Assembly (NCBI GenBank): GCA_009993045.1
Contig: JAACUG010000070.1
Span: forward strand, 1-52,441
From: Cyanobacteria bacterium CG_2015-22_32_23
GTDB taxonomy: Bacteria > Cyanobacteriota > Cyanobacteriia > Cyanobacteriales > Cyanobacteriaceae
DNA: 52,441 bases
Direction of reading: 5' to 3'
A program made the position numbers and the translations under genes. A model generated the notes under the pieces. It was not told the origin of the DNA, did not search any database, and worked only from the letters and a program-made list of their open reading frames with translations. Positions 9,070 through 18,391 of the stretch are shown piece after piece. Positions within the stretch are counted from its first letter, which is position 1. Every line of letters starts with the position of its first letter.

Positions 9070-9618
9070 TTAATCCCCAGAGAAAATATTAAATAAAAAA
9101 ACTCCTATACTAAAAGCACCTAATGCTAAGATTAAGGTTAGAAAAAATATTTGCCATCCTTTATAATTAGATTTTTCTAAGTCTATACGCAATAAAATAT
9201 TAGTTGAAGTGATTACTAATAAATCTGCAAAATAATCAAAAGAACAAAAAATAAACACTAATAATACAGACCAAAATAAAATAGCTAAAAATGCTTTTAA
9301 ATCAGAGTTAATACTCTCTTCAAAAATAAAACTAATTAAAGCCAGAGGAGAACTTAAAATTAAAGAAGCTACAATAGTTGTGATTAAGATAAATAATTTA
9401 ATGATTAATAGTAATATATTTTGTTGAATTAATAAATGAATAGCAATACTTTGCTCATTAATTATATCTACCCAATCATCAACAATATTCGCTATGGACC
9501 ACCCTAATATACTATAAGTACAGAAAAAAATACTTAAGGAGATTAAAAAATTTTTATCTACCCAAGAAGATTGTTTTTCGACATCATTCCAAGATTTTTT
9601 TCTTGCCATAGCCATCAA
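9070..9618 (-). CDS. unrecognised four-helix membrane protein
   Basis: A 182-residue protein I do not recognise. The N-terminus is basic (MARKKSWNDVEKQSSW), followed by hydrophobic segments at about 25-47, 62-95, 104-125 and 156-177; the second may span as a long helix or a pair. There is no signal-peptidase site or cysteine cluster. It lies 47 bp downstream of apcD on the same strand, so it could be co-transcribed with it, but no functional link to phycobilisomes can be read from the sequence. Confidence 0.65.
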   Translation of the reverse strand: MMAMARKKSWNDVEKQSSWVDKNFLISLSIFFCTYSILGWSIANIVDDWVDIINEQSIAIHLLIQQNILLLIIKLFILITTIVASLILSSPLALISFIFEESINSDLKAFLAILFWSVLLVFIFCSFDYFADLLVITSTNILLRIDLEKSNYKGWQIFFLTLILALGAFSIGVFLFNIFSGD

Positions 9619-9665
9619 CTATTAATAATTCCATGACAACCATCAACTACCAACTATTAAAGATA

Positions 9666-10151
9666 TTAAGACATAAACTGGACAATATAGTCAAAATATG
9701 GTGCGGTTTCGTCAGCTTCTTCTTTACTGAGTAAACCTAATGATGCTTCTTTTAGACAACGAATAGACTCTACCATTCCCGCAAGAGGTACTCCTAAAGA
9801 ATTATACATCTCTTTAACCCCAATTAAACCAATTTTTTCGATAGGTTCTTTATCCCCAGCTAAAACACCATAAGTTGCCAAGCGCAAATACCAAGTAAAA
9901 TCCCTTAAACATTGATTATACTGTTTTTGTCCTGCCGCATTACCTCCTTGCGCTCTAAAATCAGGGCGTTTTTTAAATAACTCCTGACTCGCTCTTTCCA
10001 CAATTTTTTTTTCGTTTTCGGCTAAGGTTTCAGCAATTTTCAATCTTTGTAAACCACTATCTAAAAAAGATTTAATTCCTTGTAATTCGCCACTGCTAGG
10101 GTAGCGTAATTCATTATCTGCTTTGAGAATAACTTGACTAACTATGCTCAT
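9666..10151 (-). CDS. apcD: allophycocyanin-B alpha-type subunit
   Basis: The 161-residue length equals the phycobiliprotein alpha family. It begins [20 protein letters not shown] and carries [14 protein letters not shown], the chromophore region with Cys81 in [13 protein letters not shown], and [16 protein letters not shown]. The [20 protein letters not shown] stretch and the end in FDYIVQFMS fit ApcD better than ApcA. ApcD carries the far-red phycocyanobilin that passes phycobilisome energy to photosystem I (and II). It stands alone, as apcD usually does, apart from the apcABC operon. Confidence 0.9.
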   Translation of the reverse strand: MSIVSQVILKADNELRYPSSGELQGIKSFLDSGLQRLKIAETLAENEKKIVERASQELFKKRPDFRAQGGNAAGQKQYNQCLRDFTWYLRLATYGVLAGDKEPIEKIGLIGVKEMYNSLGVPLAGMVESIRCLKEASLGLLSKEEADETAPYFDYIVQFMS

Positions 10152-10268
10152 TTTATTAACCAGTTTTATCTATTTATTTATATGATTAGTTTAACCTAAT
10201 TTGGATTCATTCTTCCTAAAAAAAAATGTTACAAATTGTTGAAAAAAAACATAAATCTTAATATTTAA

Positions 10269-10682
10269 TTAGTCATAGAATAATTGAAATACATCCCTCG
10301 AAAAAAGTTTAAGTTTATCCTTAATCTCCTCATAGGGTAAAGATTTTCCCTCTATCTGCCAATTATCAATGGTTGAAAGTCGCCACACTTCCCCACCATG
10401 ATTAAACCCAGCGGTTTCCATTCCAATTAAACGATATTCTTCATCTAATGAATGAAATCTTATCTGTATCAAAATACTTCTTGCTTGAATTTTATGACTC
10501 CATCCGGGGAAATGAAATCCAATATCAATGGAATCAGGATCAACTAAATTAATAGTATCAGGATCATTATGCCAAGGTTTTAAATCTCCTTTTGCATCAG
10601 GAAAATACTCTTTAAACAAATTGACAATAGAAGCTATTTTGCTAGTAATTTCTAAGCCTTTTGCCTTTTCAGATGCGTTCAT
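10269..10682 (-). CDS. conserved-looking hypothetical protein
   Basis: A 137-residue soluble protein without signal peptide or membrane segment. I do not recognise the family. It has a beta-rich middle (SIDIGFHFPGWSHKIQARSI, then LIQIRFHS) and several Trp and His residues, which suggests a compact alpha/beta fold. It lies 117 bp upstream of apcD on the same strand. Codon use matches its neighbours, so it is likely a native gene and not recently acquired. No function is assigned. Confidence 0.6.
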   Translation of the reverse strand: MNASEKAKGLEITSKIASIVNLFKEYFPDAKGDLKPWHNDPDTINLVDPDSIDIGFHFPGWSHKIQARSILIQIRFHSLDEEYRLIGMETAGFNHGGEVWRLSTIDNWQIEGKSLPYEEIKDKLKLFSRDVFQLFYD

Positions 10683-10778
10683 AAATTAATCCCTTTTTCG
10701 CTATAATTTCCCCAGAATAAAGTTTCTTCCCAAATTTAACCGTTATTTTCGTGACTATTTGTTACAAAGTTGCTCATC

Positions 10779-11651
10779 TTATTCCAAAGGAATTTCTGAT
10801 TTGGGTTTTTTCCCCACTAAAGGCGCTATGGCAGAATTTTCAAAAAACTTCGTTGTATCTGTTAGTAGTTTATCACCCCATAAATTTTCTTTTAAAAACT
10901 CTAAATCTCCGTAACTATTGTCAATTTTTAGCGCTTTTATTCCTAACTCGATTCCTTCTTGTTTTTTTCCTTGATGATATAACCCTACGGCCATCGCCAA
11001 AATTGGTTCAGCTTGATTTTCATCAATAGCTAAAGCCTTACGCCAAGTTTCAATAGCATTATTGATTTTACCTTGTTCATATTCAATTAAACCAGTATTA
11101 TTCAAAGCAGGCCAGAATTCACCTTGTAACTTAAAAGCCTGTTGATAAGCGGCTATAGCTTCAGAATACTTAGTTAACTTAAAATAAGCATTTCCTAAAT
11201 CAAAATAAGCCTGTGGCACTTCCCGATTAAGTTTTAAACCAGCCTGTAACTCCGTTACCGCCGAAGTATAATCTCCTGACTGAAAATAAGAATTACCCAA
11301 AGAAAATAAAACCTCAGACTCTTGTGGTGCTAATCTTTTAGCCTCTTGTAAAGCCTTAATACCAGCAGGTATATCTTCAGCCTGAATATTTAAAGTACCT
11401 AAAATAAACCAAGGTTCATAATGATTAGGAGATAATTGTACCGCTAATTTTGCCCGTGATAAAGCCAAATCAAACTCTCGAAGACGAATTAATTGCACTG
11501 CGTCTTGTAATAATTGAGAACCATAAGAATCTAAATATTCCCCAGTTAACTCAGGAGTATAAGGCAACAAAGATTGTGCTTTAACCCCTGAAGAAAAACT
11601 CAAAAAACTCAAAAAAACCAAGAAAGAGATTAAATAACGACTAAATAACAC
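10779..11651 (-). CDS. exported tetratricopeptide-repeat protein
   Basis: 290 residues from a GTG start. An N-terminal signal peptide (LISFLVFLSFLSFSSGVKAQ, cleavage likely after VKA) is followed by about six TPR units between residues 55 and 255, with motifs such as SEVLFSLGNSYFQSGDYTSA, PQAYFDLGNAYFKLTKYSEA and PALNNTGLIEYEQGKINNA. TPR domains hold protein partners, and here the site would be periplasm or thylakoid lumen. The partner is unknown. The 5' region faces the repeat element at 11723-11860, about 70 bp upstream, so its promoter must lie between them or read through the element. Confidence 0.8.
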   Translation of the reverse strand: MLFSRYLISFLVFLSFLSFSSGVKAQSLLPYTPELTGEYLDSYGSQLLQDAVQLIRLREFDLALSRAKLAVQLSPNHYEPWFILGTLNIQAEDIPAGIKALQEAKRLAPQESEVLFSLGNSYFQSGDYTSAVTELQAGLKLNREVPQAYFDLGNAYFKLTKYSEAIAAYQQAFKLQGEFWPALNNTGLIEYEQGKINNAIETWRKALAIDENQAEPILAMAVGLYHQGKKQEGIELGIKALKIDNSYGDLEFLKENLWGDKLLTDTTKFFENSAIAPLVGKKPKSEIPLE

Positions 11652-11722
11652 TATTTTTTAAACAAATAATTAAACACAATAACAATATTAGCAATATTTA
11701 TAAAATTTAAACCAAGACTCAA

Positions 11723-11860
11723 TAGACTTCTTGCAGAAGTGGAGTAATGAGCAATGAGTAATGAGTAATGAGTAATGAGTAATGAGTAATGAGTAACAGT
11801 TAAGAAATTAACGTTTTCCATCCTAAAATAGATTTTACTTTTTATTTTGCAAGAGGTCTA
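11723..11860. mobile_element. MITE-like element, family A copy 1, with GAGTAAT heptamers
   Basis: 138 bp bounded by TAGACTTCTTGCA and TGCAAGAGGTCTA, which pair at 12 of 13 positions. Inside are eight near-perfect 7-bp units (GAGTAAT, variants GAGCAAT and GAGTAAC) and a unique part with GTTAAGAAATTAACG and TCCTAAAATAGATTTTAC. A second copy in opposite orientation lies at 24543-24653. It differs in length by 27 bp, which is explained by the heptamer number. There is no coding capacity. It fills most of the 317-bp gap between the TPR gene and glcF; the rest is AT-rich with no other recognisable feature. Confidence 0.75.
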
Positions 11861-11968
11861 TTTTTAATGACTGATTAAAAATTAACCATCAAATTAAGGT
11901 AACGTAGAAAAAGTCTAATTTATTGAACTACAGAAAACTCTATTATTCCTATAGATAAAAATAAATTC

Positions 11969-13321
11969 ATGAATATCCCTAACACCTCAGAATTTAAAAA
12001 TAACCCTGAAGAAAATATTATCAAAGGTTTTGACTTTAAAAATCCACCATCACAATCTCTAGTAGATCAATGTGTACATTGTGGATTCTGTTTGTCAACT
12101 TGCCCAAGTTATCGAATAATGGGTAAAGAAATGGATTCCCCTAGGGGAAGAATTTATTTAATGAATGCCATTAACAAAGGAGAAGCGAATTTAGATGATA
12201 CCACAGCCCCACATTTTGATAGTTGTTTAGGGTGTTTAGCCTGTGTAAGTACCTGTCCATCTGGGGTTCAATACGATCAATTAATTGCAGCGGTACGCCC
12301 TCAAGTAGAAAGAAATCAACCCCGTAACCTATGGGAAAAATTCCTTCGTAGTATTATCTTTAATTTATTTCCTTATGCCCAAAGATTAAAGATTTTTTTA
12401 CCATTATTATGGTTTTATCAAGTATCAGGATTACAAACCCTTGTCAAAAAAATAGGATTCTTAAAATATTTTCCTCGCATTGCCTCCATGGAATCAATAT
12501 TGCCTCCTATTAACCTTAAATCTCTTAACAAAAAATACCCTGATATTATCCCCTCCAAAGGTGAAAAAAAATATCGAGTCGGAGTAGTTTTAGGATGTGT
12601 ACAAAGATTATTTTTTGACTCCGTAAATGAAGCCACCGTAAGAGTTTTAACCGCTAACGGTTGTGAAGTAGTGATTCCCAAAACTCAAGGATGTTGTGCT
12701 GCTTTACCTGCTCATCAAGGGCAAGAAAATCAAGCCCAAAGTCTTGCTCGTCAAATGATTGATAGTTTTGCAGATACTGAAGTTGATTATATTATCATCA
12801 ATGCCGCAGGATGTGGTCATACCCTCAAAGAATATCATCATATTTTAGCCGATGATCCACAATATTTAAGTAAAGCAAAAGATTTTGTTAGCAAAGTAAA
12901 GGATATTCATGAATTTTTAGCACAAATAGAGTTTACTGCTCAATTATCACCGATTACCACGGATCAAGTTAAAGTAGTTTATCAAGATGCTTGTCATCTC
13001 TTACATGGACAAAAAATTAGCTTACAACCTCGTCAATTATTACAAAAGATACCTAATTTAGAGTTAAAAGAACCTTTAGATAATGCCTTATGTTGCGGAA
13101 GCGCTGGAGTGTATAACCTTTTACAACCAGAGGTTGCCAATGAATTAGGAGAGCAAAAAGTTCGTAACTTATTAAATACAGGAGCAGAAATTATTGCTTC
13201 ACCTAACCCCGGATGTTCATTACAAATAATGAAGCATTTACAGTTACAAGAAAAGAATATTAAAGTTATTCACCCCATTGAATTATTAGATTATGCCATC
13301 AGAGGGCAAATGCTTCAATAA
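11969..13321 (+). CDS. glcF: glycolate oxidase/dehydrogenase iron-sulfur subunit
   Basis: 450 residues. Two 4Fe-4S motifs of the C-x2-C-x2-C-x3-C type occupy Cys35/38/41/45 (CVHCGFCLSTCP) and Cys86/89/92/96 (CLGCLACVSTCP). Two CCG-type domains follow, with GCVQRLFF..GCCAALPAHQG near 200-240 and ALCCGSAGVYNLLQPE near 375. This is the GlcF layout: electrons from glycolate oxidised by GlcD/GlcE pass through these clusters. In cyanobacteria glycolate comes from photorespiration. The partner glcD is not in the window. The upstream 108 bp after the repeat element are AT-rich and probably hold the promoter. Confidence 0.9.
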   Translation: MNIPNTSEFKNNPEENIIKGFDFKNPPSQSLVDQCVHCGFCLSTCPSYRIMGKEMDSPRGRIYLMNAINKGEANLDDTTAPHFDSCLGCLACVSTCPSGVQYDQLIAAVRPQVERNQPRNLWEKFLRSIIFNLFPYAQRLKIFLPLLWFYQVSGLQTLVKKIGFLKYFPRIASMESILPPINLKSLNKKYPDIIPSKGEKKYRVGVVLGCVQRLFFDSVNEATVRVLTANGCEVVIPKTQGCCAALPAHQGQENQAQSLARQMIDSFADTEVDYIIINAAGCGHTLKEYHHILADDPQYLSKAKDFVSKVKDIHEFLAQIEFTAQLSPITTDQVKVVYQDACHLLHGQKISLQPRQLLQKIPNLELKEPLDNALCCGSAGVYNLLQPEVANELGEQKVRNLLNTGAEIIASPNPGCSLQIMKHLQLQEKNIKVIHPIELLDYAIRGQMLQ

Positions 13322-13438
13322 TAATTTTTTAGTAAGATAAATGGAATGATTTTTTTTAATAATCAATAATTTTTTATCTAAATTTTAATTATAAAAACTA
13401 TAATTTTTAAAATTTAATAACTTTTAATCTACTATTAT

Positions 13439-14026
13439 TTAAGGGTAAATAAGAGGATAATTTTCAGGAGAAATATAAACCTCGTCGCAATCTTTTTTGT
13501 AACGATATTCTTTTAACTCAAATTGATTATTTGTCCAATTATATCTAGCAAAACTACCACAGTCTCCCATTCCCCTAGATTTAGTGATTAAAATTAAAGT
13601 CTGATTAGTTAGCTCAAAATCCGTCATCCCATTTAAAGTATTAGTTTTGATTAACTTTAAATTATCAGTACTGTTATCAAAAGTATCAAAATTTATTACT
13701 TCTATTTTGCCTAAATTTTGATCAAAAAATAGATATTGATAATTACTTTGATAAGCACCTAAAAAACAAATAATTTCTATTAAATATTGTTGATTATTTA
13801 ATGGATATATATTAGCAGAATCTTTTGATAATCCTTTATCTTGTTGTTGATTACATAAATTTAAACTTTTTTGTTGAGTATAAACTTTATCAATAATCTC
13901 TTGTTTATTTTTAGGCTCAATCTTGACTACATTATCAGACTTTTTCATCCCTTCTTGACAGCTTAAAATACTTACTATTAAGGCATAAATAATAAATTTA
14001 AGAATTTTAAAAGAGAAATTAGACAA
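13439..14026 (-). CDS. putative lipoprotein of unknown function
   Basis: 195 residues with a lipoprotein-type N-terminus: hydrophobic FKILKFIIYALIVSILSC with a lipobox-like L-S-C (Cys at about 23), followed by a charged linker. The mature part is soluble with four more cysteines (LCNQQQ, IICFLG, GDCGSF, KDCDEV), which could form two disulfides in the periplasm. I do not recognise the family; the ILITKSRGMGDCGSFARYNW stretch resembles DUF1176-type proteins, but only weakly. It is divergent from metK with a 94-bp shared region. Confidence 0.6.
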   Translation of the reverse strand: MSNFSFKILKFIIYALIVSILSCQEGMKKSDNVVKIEPKNKQEIIDKVYTQQKSLNLCNQQQDKGLSKDSANIYPLNNQQYLIEIICFLGAYQSNYQYLFFDQNLGKIEVINFDTFDNSTDNLKLIKTNTLNGMTDFELTNQTLILITKSRGMGDCGSFARYNWTNNQFELKEYRYKKDCDEVYISPENYPLIYP

Positions 14027-14120
14027 ATTATTTAGAGGAAAAATTTTTTAATAGTTTGCTCTACAGCAATGTTAACTTATATGATATAAAATCAGATCAA
14101 AATTTATCGAGGGAAAAAAA

Positions 14121-15377
14121 TTGAGTCGTAACTATCTATTTACGTCCGAGTCCGTTACAGAGGGGCATCCGGACAAAATCTGTGATCAAATATCTGATAC
14201 CATTTTAGATGCTTTATTAACTCAAGATCAATCTAGCCGAGTGGCTGCAGAAGTAGTAGTCAATACAGGTTTAGTTTTGATTACTGGTGAAGTTTCATCA
14301 AAAGCACAAGTTAATTATATTGATTTAGCTCGTAAAAAAATTGCTGATATTGGTTATACTGACGCAGGAAATGGATTTTCTGCCGATAGTTGCTCCGTTT
14401 TAATCGCTTTAGACGAACAATCCGCCGATATTGCTCAAGGAGTTGATCAAGCACAAGAACAAAGAGAAAATCTTAGTGATGATGAACTTGACCAAATTGG
14501 GGCTGGAGATCAAGGTATTATGTTCGGTTTTGCTTGTAACGAAACCCCTGAATTAATGCCTTTACCCATTAGTGTAGCTCATCGTACCGCTAGACGTTTA
14601 GCTTTAGTCAGAAAATCAGGAGAATTGCCCTATTTAGGTCCTGATGGTAAAACTCAAGTTACCATTGCCTATGAAAATGATCAACCTGTAGGTATTGATA
14701 CTATTTTAATCTCTACACAACATACCCCTACCATTGGTAATATTAGCGAGAATAAAGCAATTCAAGCAATTCTCAGAGATGCCATTCAAGAAGTAGTGGT
14801 TAATCCTGTTTTTCATGATTTAGCCATTAAACCTACCGATAAAACTCGTTTCTTACTCAATCCGACTGGTAAATTCGTTATTGGTGGCCCTCAAGGAGAT
14901 TCAGGATTAACAGGGCGTAAAATCATTATTGATACCTATGGCGGTTATTCTCGTCACGGCGGTGGTGCTTTTTCAGGAAAAGATCCTACAAAAGTAGATC
15001 GTAGTGCTTCTTATGCTTGTCGTTATGTTGCTAAAAATATTGTTGCCGCTGGTTTAGCTACTAAATGCGAAGTACAAGTTAGTTATGCCATTGGTGTTGC
15101 TCAACCCGTCAGTATTCTTATCGAAACCTTTGGTACTTCTATCGTCCCTGAAGAAAAACTATTACCCCTAGTTAAAGCTCATTTTGACTTACGCCCTGCT
15201 GGAATTATCAAAATGTTCAATTTATGCTCATTACCTTCCCAAAGAAATGGGCGTTTTTATCAAGATGTCGCCGCTTATGGTCATTTTGGCAGAACAGATT
15301 TAGATTTACCTTGGGAAAAAACAGATAAAGCCCCTTTACTTAAAGATGCTCTTGGAATCAAATCCCTTGTCTCTTAA
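14121..15377 (+). CDS. metK: S-adenosylmethionine synthetase
   Basis: 418 residues, full length. It starts at TTG (14121) with GAGGGA about 6 bases upstream; the start is fixed by the conserved opening [32 protein letters not shown] (ATP-binding hexapeptide) and the P-loop-like [15 protein letters not shown] are intact. MetK makes AdoMet from methionine and ATP in the cytosol. No riboswitch-like structure is visible in the short leader. A stable hairpin follows the stop. Confidence 0.95.
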   Translation: MSRNYLFTSESVTEGHPDKICDQISDTILDALLTQDQSSRVAAEVVVNTGLVLITGEVSSKAQVNYIDLARKKIADIGYTDAGNGFSADSCSVLIALDEQSADIAQGVDQAQEQRENLSDDELDQIGAGDQGIMFGFACNETPELMPLPISVAHRTARRLALVRKSGELPYLGPDGKTQVTIAYENDQPVGIDTILISTQHTPTIGNISENKAIQAILRDAIQEVVVNPVFHDLAIKPTDKTRFLLNPTGKFVIGGPQGDSGLTGRKIIIDTYGGYSRHGGGAFSGKDPTKVDRSASYACRYVAKNIVAAGLATKCEVQVSYAIGVAQPVSILIETFGTSIVPEEKLLPLVKAHFDLRPAGIIKMFNLCSLPSQRNGRFYQDVAAYGHFGRTDLDLPWEKTDKAPLLKDALGIKSLVS

Positions 15378-15407
15378 AAATTCTTAGGCAAGTATATTAT
15401 ATTGTAG

Positions 15408-15427
15408 GGGCTTAACCTATTAAGCCC
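15408..15427 (+). terminator. hairpin 30 bp after metK
   Basis: GGGCTTAA and TTAAGCCC form a perfect 8-bp stem around the loop CCTA, followed by TTATTG. The T-run is weak, so it may be a terminator or an mRNA-stabilising stem. It is well placed to end metK transcription. Confidence 0.6.
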
Positions 15428-15515
15428 TTATTGTGACTGACGAAGCTGAAATTAATAAAAATGAAAAAATCTTTAACTGATGTTACGCAAAAATAGAATT
15501 AATTGTTGGTTTGAA

Positions 15516-15634
15516 GTGTCAGGTGTTAGGTGTCAGGTGTCGGGTGTCAGGTGTCGGGTGTCAGGTGTTAGGTGTCGGGTGTTAGGTGTCGGGTGTCAGG
15601 TGTCGGGTGTTAGGTGTCGGGTGTCGGGTGTTAG
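15516..15634. repeat. 17-unit GTGTCGG/GTGTCAG/GTGTTAG heptamer array
   Basis: Seventeen uninterrupted 7-bp units, each GTGTCAG, GTGTCGG or GTGTTAG. The units vary only at positions 5 and 6, a pattern expected of slippage plus unit homogenisation. This is the longest array in the window and sits inside the family B element. Confidence 0.85.
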
Positions 15635-15780
15635 GTTAAAGAATTGACAAGAAACTTATATTTATTGATTTTCTTCTTTTTCTTCTTTTTCTTCTTGTAC
15701 AAGAGTCTATTGATGGAAGGGTTGTATTCGAAATATCGAAGTAAATCCTTTGACTGACGAATCAATGTTTGAGGGTTTTA

Positions 15781-15850
15781 AACCTGAAACCTGCTACCTG
15801 CTACCTGCTACCTGAAACCTGTTACCTGCTATCTGCTACCTGAAACCTCT
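15781..15850. repeat. about ten TACCTGC/AACCTGA heptamers
   Basis: About ten 7-bp units of the form TACCTGC, AACCTGA or TACCTGA with a few variants. It sits inside the same inverted-repeat-bounded element as the GTGTCGG array. A decayed relative, GGTTTCAGGTAGTAG on the opposite strand, is visible near 24487-24502. Confidence 0.8.
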
Positions 15851-15935
15851 CTTAACTTAACATTTGAATTAGTGCGTAACGTCAGATCTTAATAGAAAAG
15901 GTGCAAAAAGAGCGCTAAATAAGAGCTTTTGTGAA

Positions 15936-17417
15936 TTACCCCCCATTTTCTTCTTCTTCGCTAATATTCATGGGATTTCCCGGCATCGCTACCACAATGG
16001 CATCAATCACTTTTCCTACGGTAACAATTTCTAAGCCTATATCTGTAGAATATGTTTGTCCTTTAGGTACAATGGCCCGTTTAAAGCCTAATTTTGCTGC
16101 TTCTTTTAATCTTAATTCCATTTGCGATACTAAACGTACTTGTCCTCCTAATCCTATTTCTCCAATTAATACTGTACGAGGATCAACCATCCGATCTCGA
16201 AAACTAGCTACAATGGCGATCGCCATACCTAAATCTGCGGCTGGTTCTTCTACTGCCAAGCCTCCAGCCGATGCTACATAAGCATCTAACTTAGAAAGGG
16301 GAATACCAACTCTTTTTTCTAATACAGCTAAAATTTGTTGTAATCTATTATAATCAACTCCTGTGGTAGCACGACGAGGAGAAGTATAACTGGTGGGGCT
16401 TACGAGGGCTTGTAATTCAACGACAAGAGATCTTGTTCCTTCACAGGATACAATGGTAGCTGTACCCGGTGCTAATTCATCCCGACTGCTTAAAAATAAC
16501 TCCGAAGGGTTAGAAACCTCATCCAAACCATGATCTACCATTTCAAAAATACCGATTTCATGGGTAGCACCAAAACGATTTTTCACAGATCTTAACAAAC
16601 GATGGGAAGCATAGCGATCGCCTTCAAAATATAACACCGTATCTACTAAATGTTCTAAGACTCTAGGGCCTGCGATCGCCCCTTCTTTAGTAACATGACC
16701 GACAATAAAAAGAGTTATGTTTTCTCGCTTTGCCACCTGCATTAAAGCAGAAGTACATTCTCTTACTTGAGATACAGAACCGGGTGCAGAATTTAGAGTA
16801 GCATAGTTGAGAGTTTGAATACTATCGATAATGGCAACTTGAGGTTTAAGAGACTCTAATTCTCGCAAAATTTCTTCTAAATCAGTTTCTGCCAAAATGT
16901 ATAAATTGGGTTCAAATACCTCTTTTTCTCCGTTGTCGTCATTCTCTTTTGTTATACCAACCCCTAAACGAGAAGCGCGTAACTTGATTTGTTGCCCTGA
17001 TTCCTCTCCCGAAACATAAAGAATGCGAGGAAAACGCAAAGATAATTGATTCGCAGTTTGTAATAATAAAGTTGATTTACCGATACCCGGATCTCCTCCG
17101 ATTAGTACTAAAGAACCGGGTACAATACCACCACCTAAAACCCGATCTAATTCATGATAACCTGATAACATCCGTGGCTGTTCTTGTTCGGTTATGTCAG
17201 AAAATTTGACAGATATTCTCGGTTGTGGCGTGGTAGGTTTGCGATTATTATTATTACTTTGAGACTGCCAACCTGCTCGGTTATTACCGTTAGCATTACC
17301 GTTGAGAATCTGCTCTTCTAAAGTACCATAAACATGACAACTAGGACATTTACCAAACCACTGAGAAGATTCTGTACCACAAGTATTACAGATATAAACG
17401 GTTCTGGTTTTTGCCAT
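15936..17417 (-). CDS. radA: DNA repair protein RadA
   Basis: 493 residues in the classic RadA order: an N-terminal zinc motif C-x2-C-x10-C-x2-C (Cys10, 13, 24, 27); a RecA-like ATPase with Walker A GGDPGIGKST; the RadA-specific KNRFG motif; and a C-terminal Lon-protease-like domain (GVDYNRLQQILAVLEKRVG onward). RadA is a helicase-like factor that drives branch migration in recombination and supports repair and transformation. The Asn-rich linker after the zinc motif (about residues 40-60) is specific to this lineage. The gene is monocistronic, ending 50 bp from the family B element. Confidence 0.95.
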   Translation of the reverse strand: MAKTRTVYICNTCGTESSQWFGKCPSCHVYGTLEEQILNGNANGNNRAGWQSQSNNNNRKPTTPQPRISVKFSDITEQEQPRMLSGYHELDRVLGGGIVPGSLVLIGGDPGIGKSTLLLQTANQLSLRFPRILYVSGEESGQQIKLRASRLGVGITKENDDNGEKEVFEPNLYILAETDLEEILRELESLKPQVAIIDSIQTLNYATLNSAPGSVSQVRECTSALMQVAKRENITLFIVGHVTKEGAIAGPRVLEHLVDTVLYFEGDRYASHRLLRSVKNRFGATHEIGIFEMVDHGLDEVSNPSELFLSSRDELAPGTATIVSCEGTRSLVVELQALVSPTSYTSPRRATTGVDYNRLQQILAVLEKRVGIPLSKLDAYVASAGGLAVEEPAADLGMAIAIVASFRDRMVDPRTVLIGEIGLGGQVRLVSQMELRLKEAAKLGFKRAIVPKGQTYSTDIGLEIVTVGKVIDAIVVAMPGNPMNISEEEENGG

Positions 17418-17527
17418 AGTGTTTCTATGTCCTATTGTTTTATGATTACATTACAATCTTATCAAAAAAAATTTTTTTCAATCATTAAAATTAGTAACTA
17501 TTAGATTTAATTATTTATTATTCATTC

Positions 17528-18319
17528 TTATCCAAATCTACCGCTTACATAATCTTCAGTAGATTGTTGACTTGGGTTACTAAAAATTTTGTCAGTTTCA
17601 TCAAATTCGACTAAATAACCAACTTTACTACCTTTTCCCACAGCTTCAGCATTGAAAAAAGCAGTCATATCAGCAACTCTGGTGGCTTGTTGCATATTAT
17701 GAGTCACAATAACGATGGTGTAATTTTCTTTTAATTCTTGCATCAATTCTTCTATTTTGATGGTAGAAATGGGATCAAGAGCAGAACAAGGTTCATCCAT
17801 TAATACTACTTCTGGTTGTGCGGCGATAGTTCTTGCAATACATAACCTTTGTTGTTGTCCTCCAGATAAGGAAAAACCACTTTCCCCTAACTTATCTTTG
17901 ACTTCATCCCATAAAACGGCACGACGGAGGGAAGTTTCTACTAATTCGTCTAAATCCTTCTTATAGCCATTAACTCTAGCACCGTAGGCAACATTATCAT
18001 AAATAGTTTTTGGAAAAGGATTAGGTCTTTGAAATACCATTCCTATACGTTTTCTTACTTCTACGGGATCAATATCTTTAGCATATAAATTTTGTCCGTG
18101 ATAAGTAACACTACCTTTTATTTTAAAAGAACTAATTAAGTCATTTAAACGGTTTAAACATCGCAAAATAGTACTTTTCCCACAGCCCGAAGGCCCAATA
18201 AAAGCAGTTATTTTTTTTTCTGGAATATCGAGATTTACTTCTCTAACGGCTTTGTTACTACCATAGAAAATATCAACATCTCTCAACTCAAACACTGAAT
18301 TCCTTAAAGATTCTTCCAT
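17528..18319 (-). CDS. pstB: phosphate ABC transporter ATP-binding protein
   Basis: 263 residues from ATG at 18319 with AGGA about 8 bases upstream. An in-frame TTG 12 codons earlier has no better site, so I prefer the ATG. Walker [10 protein letters not shown], the Q-loop [10 protein letters not shown], the signature [16 protein letters not shown] and Walker [17 protein letters not shown] are intact. [20 protein letters not shown] is diagnostic for PstB. It powers high-affinity phosphate import through PstA/PstC and is the last gene of the pstS-pstS-pstC-pstA-pstB order on the minus strand, 72 bp after pstA. Confidence 0.95.
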   Translation of the reverse strand: MEESLRNSVFELRDVDIFYGSNKAVREVNLDIPEKKITAFIGPSGCGKSTILRCLNRLNDLISSFKIKGSVTYHGQNLYAKDIDPVEVRKRIGMVFQRPNPFPKTIYDNVAYGARVNGYKKDLDELVETSLRRAVLWDEVKDKLGESGFSLSGGQQQRLCIARTIAAQPEVVLMDEPCSALDPISTIKIEELMQELKENYTIVIVTHNMQQATRVADMTAFFNAEAVGKGSKVGYLVEFDETDKIFSNPSQQSTEDYVSGRFG

Positions 18320-18391
18320 GATTTTTTTCCTATTTAATTTAATAGAATAATTCAATTTTATGGTTAATAATCAACCAACATTTATTTGTCA

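Larger units (their letters stand above)
15477..15885. mobile_element. MITE-like element, family B, with two heptamer arrays
   Basis: About 409 bp between CTGATGTTACGCA (15477-15489) and TGCGTAACGTCAG (15873-15885), which pair at 12 of 13 positions. It fills most of the 558-bp gap between metK and radA. Inside are two separate 7-bp arrays, a pyrimidine-rich run of CTTCTTTTT units and small palindromes (CTTGTACAAG; TTCGA and TCGAA around AATA). No ORF of useful length is seen, so any movement would need a transposase from elsewhere. Only one copy is in the window. Confidence 0.5.

Noticed and set aside
15660-15690. CTTCTTTTT run as a functional pyrimidine tract
   Set aside because: Low-complexity sequence inside the repeat element; nothing beyond slippage is needed to explain it.
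15516-15850. CRISPR array between metK and radA
   Set aside because: Units are 7 bp with no spacers; this is tandem repeat DNA, and no cas gene is present.
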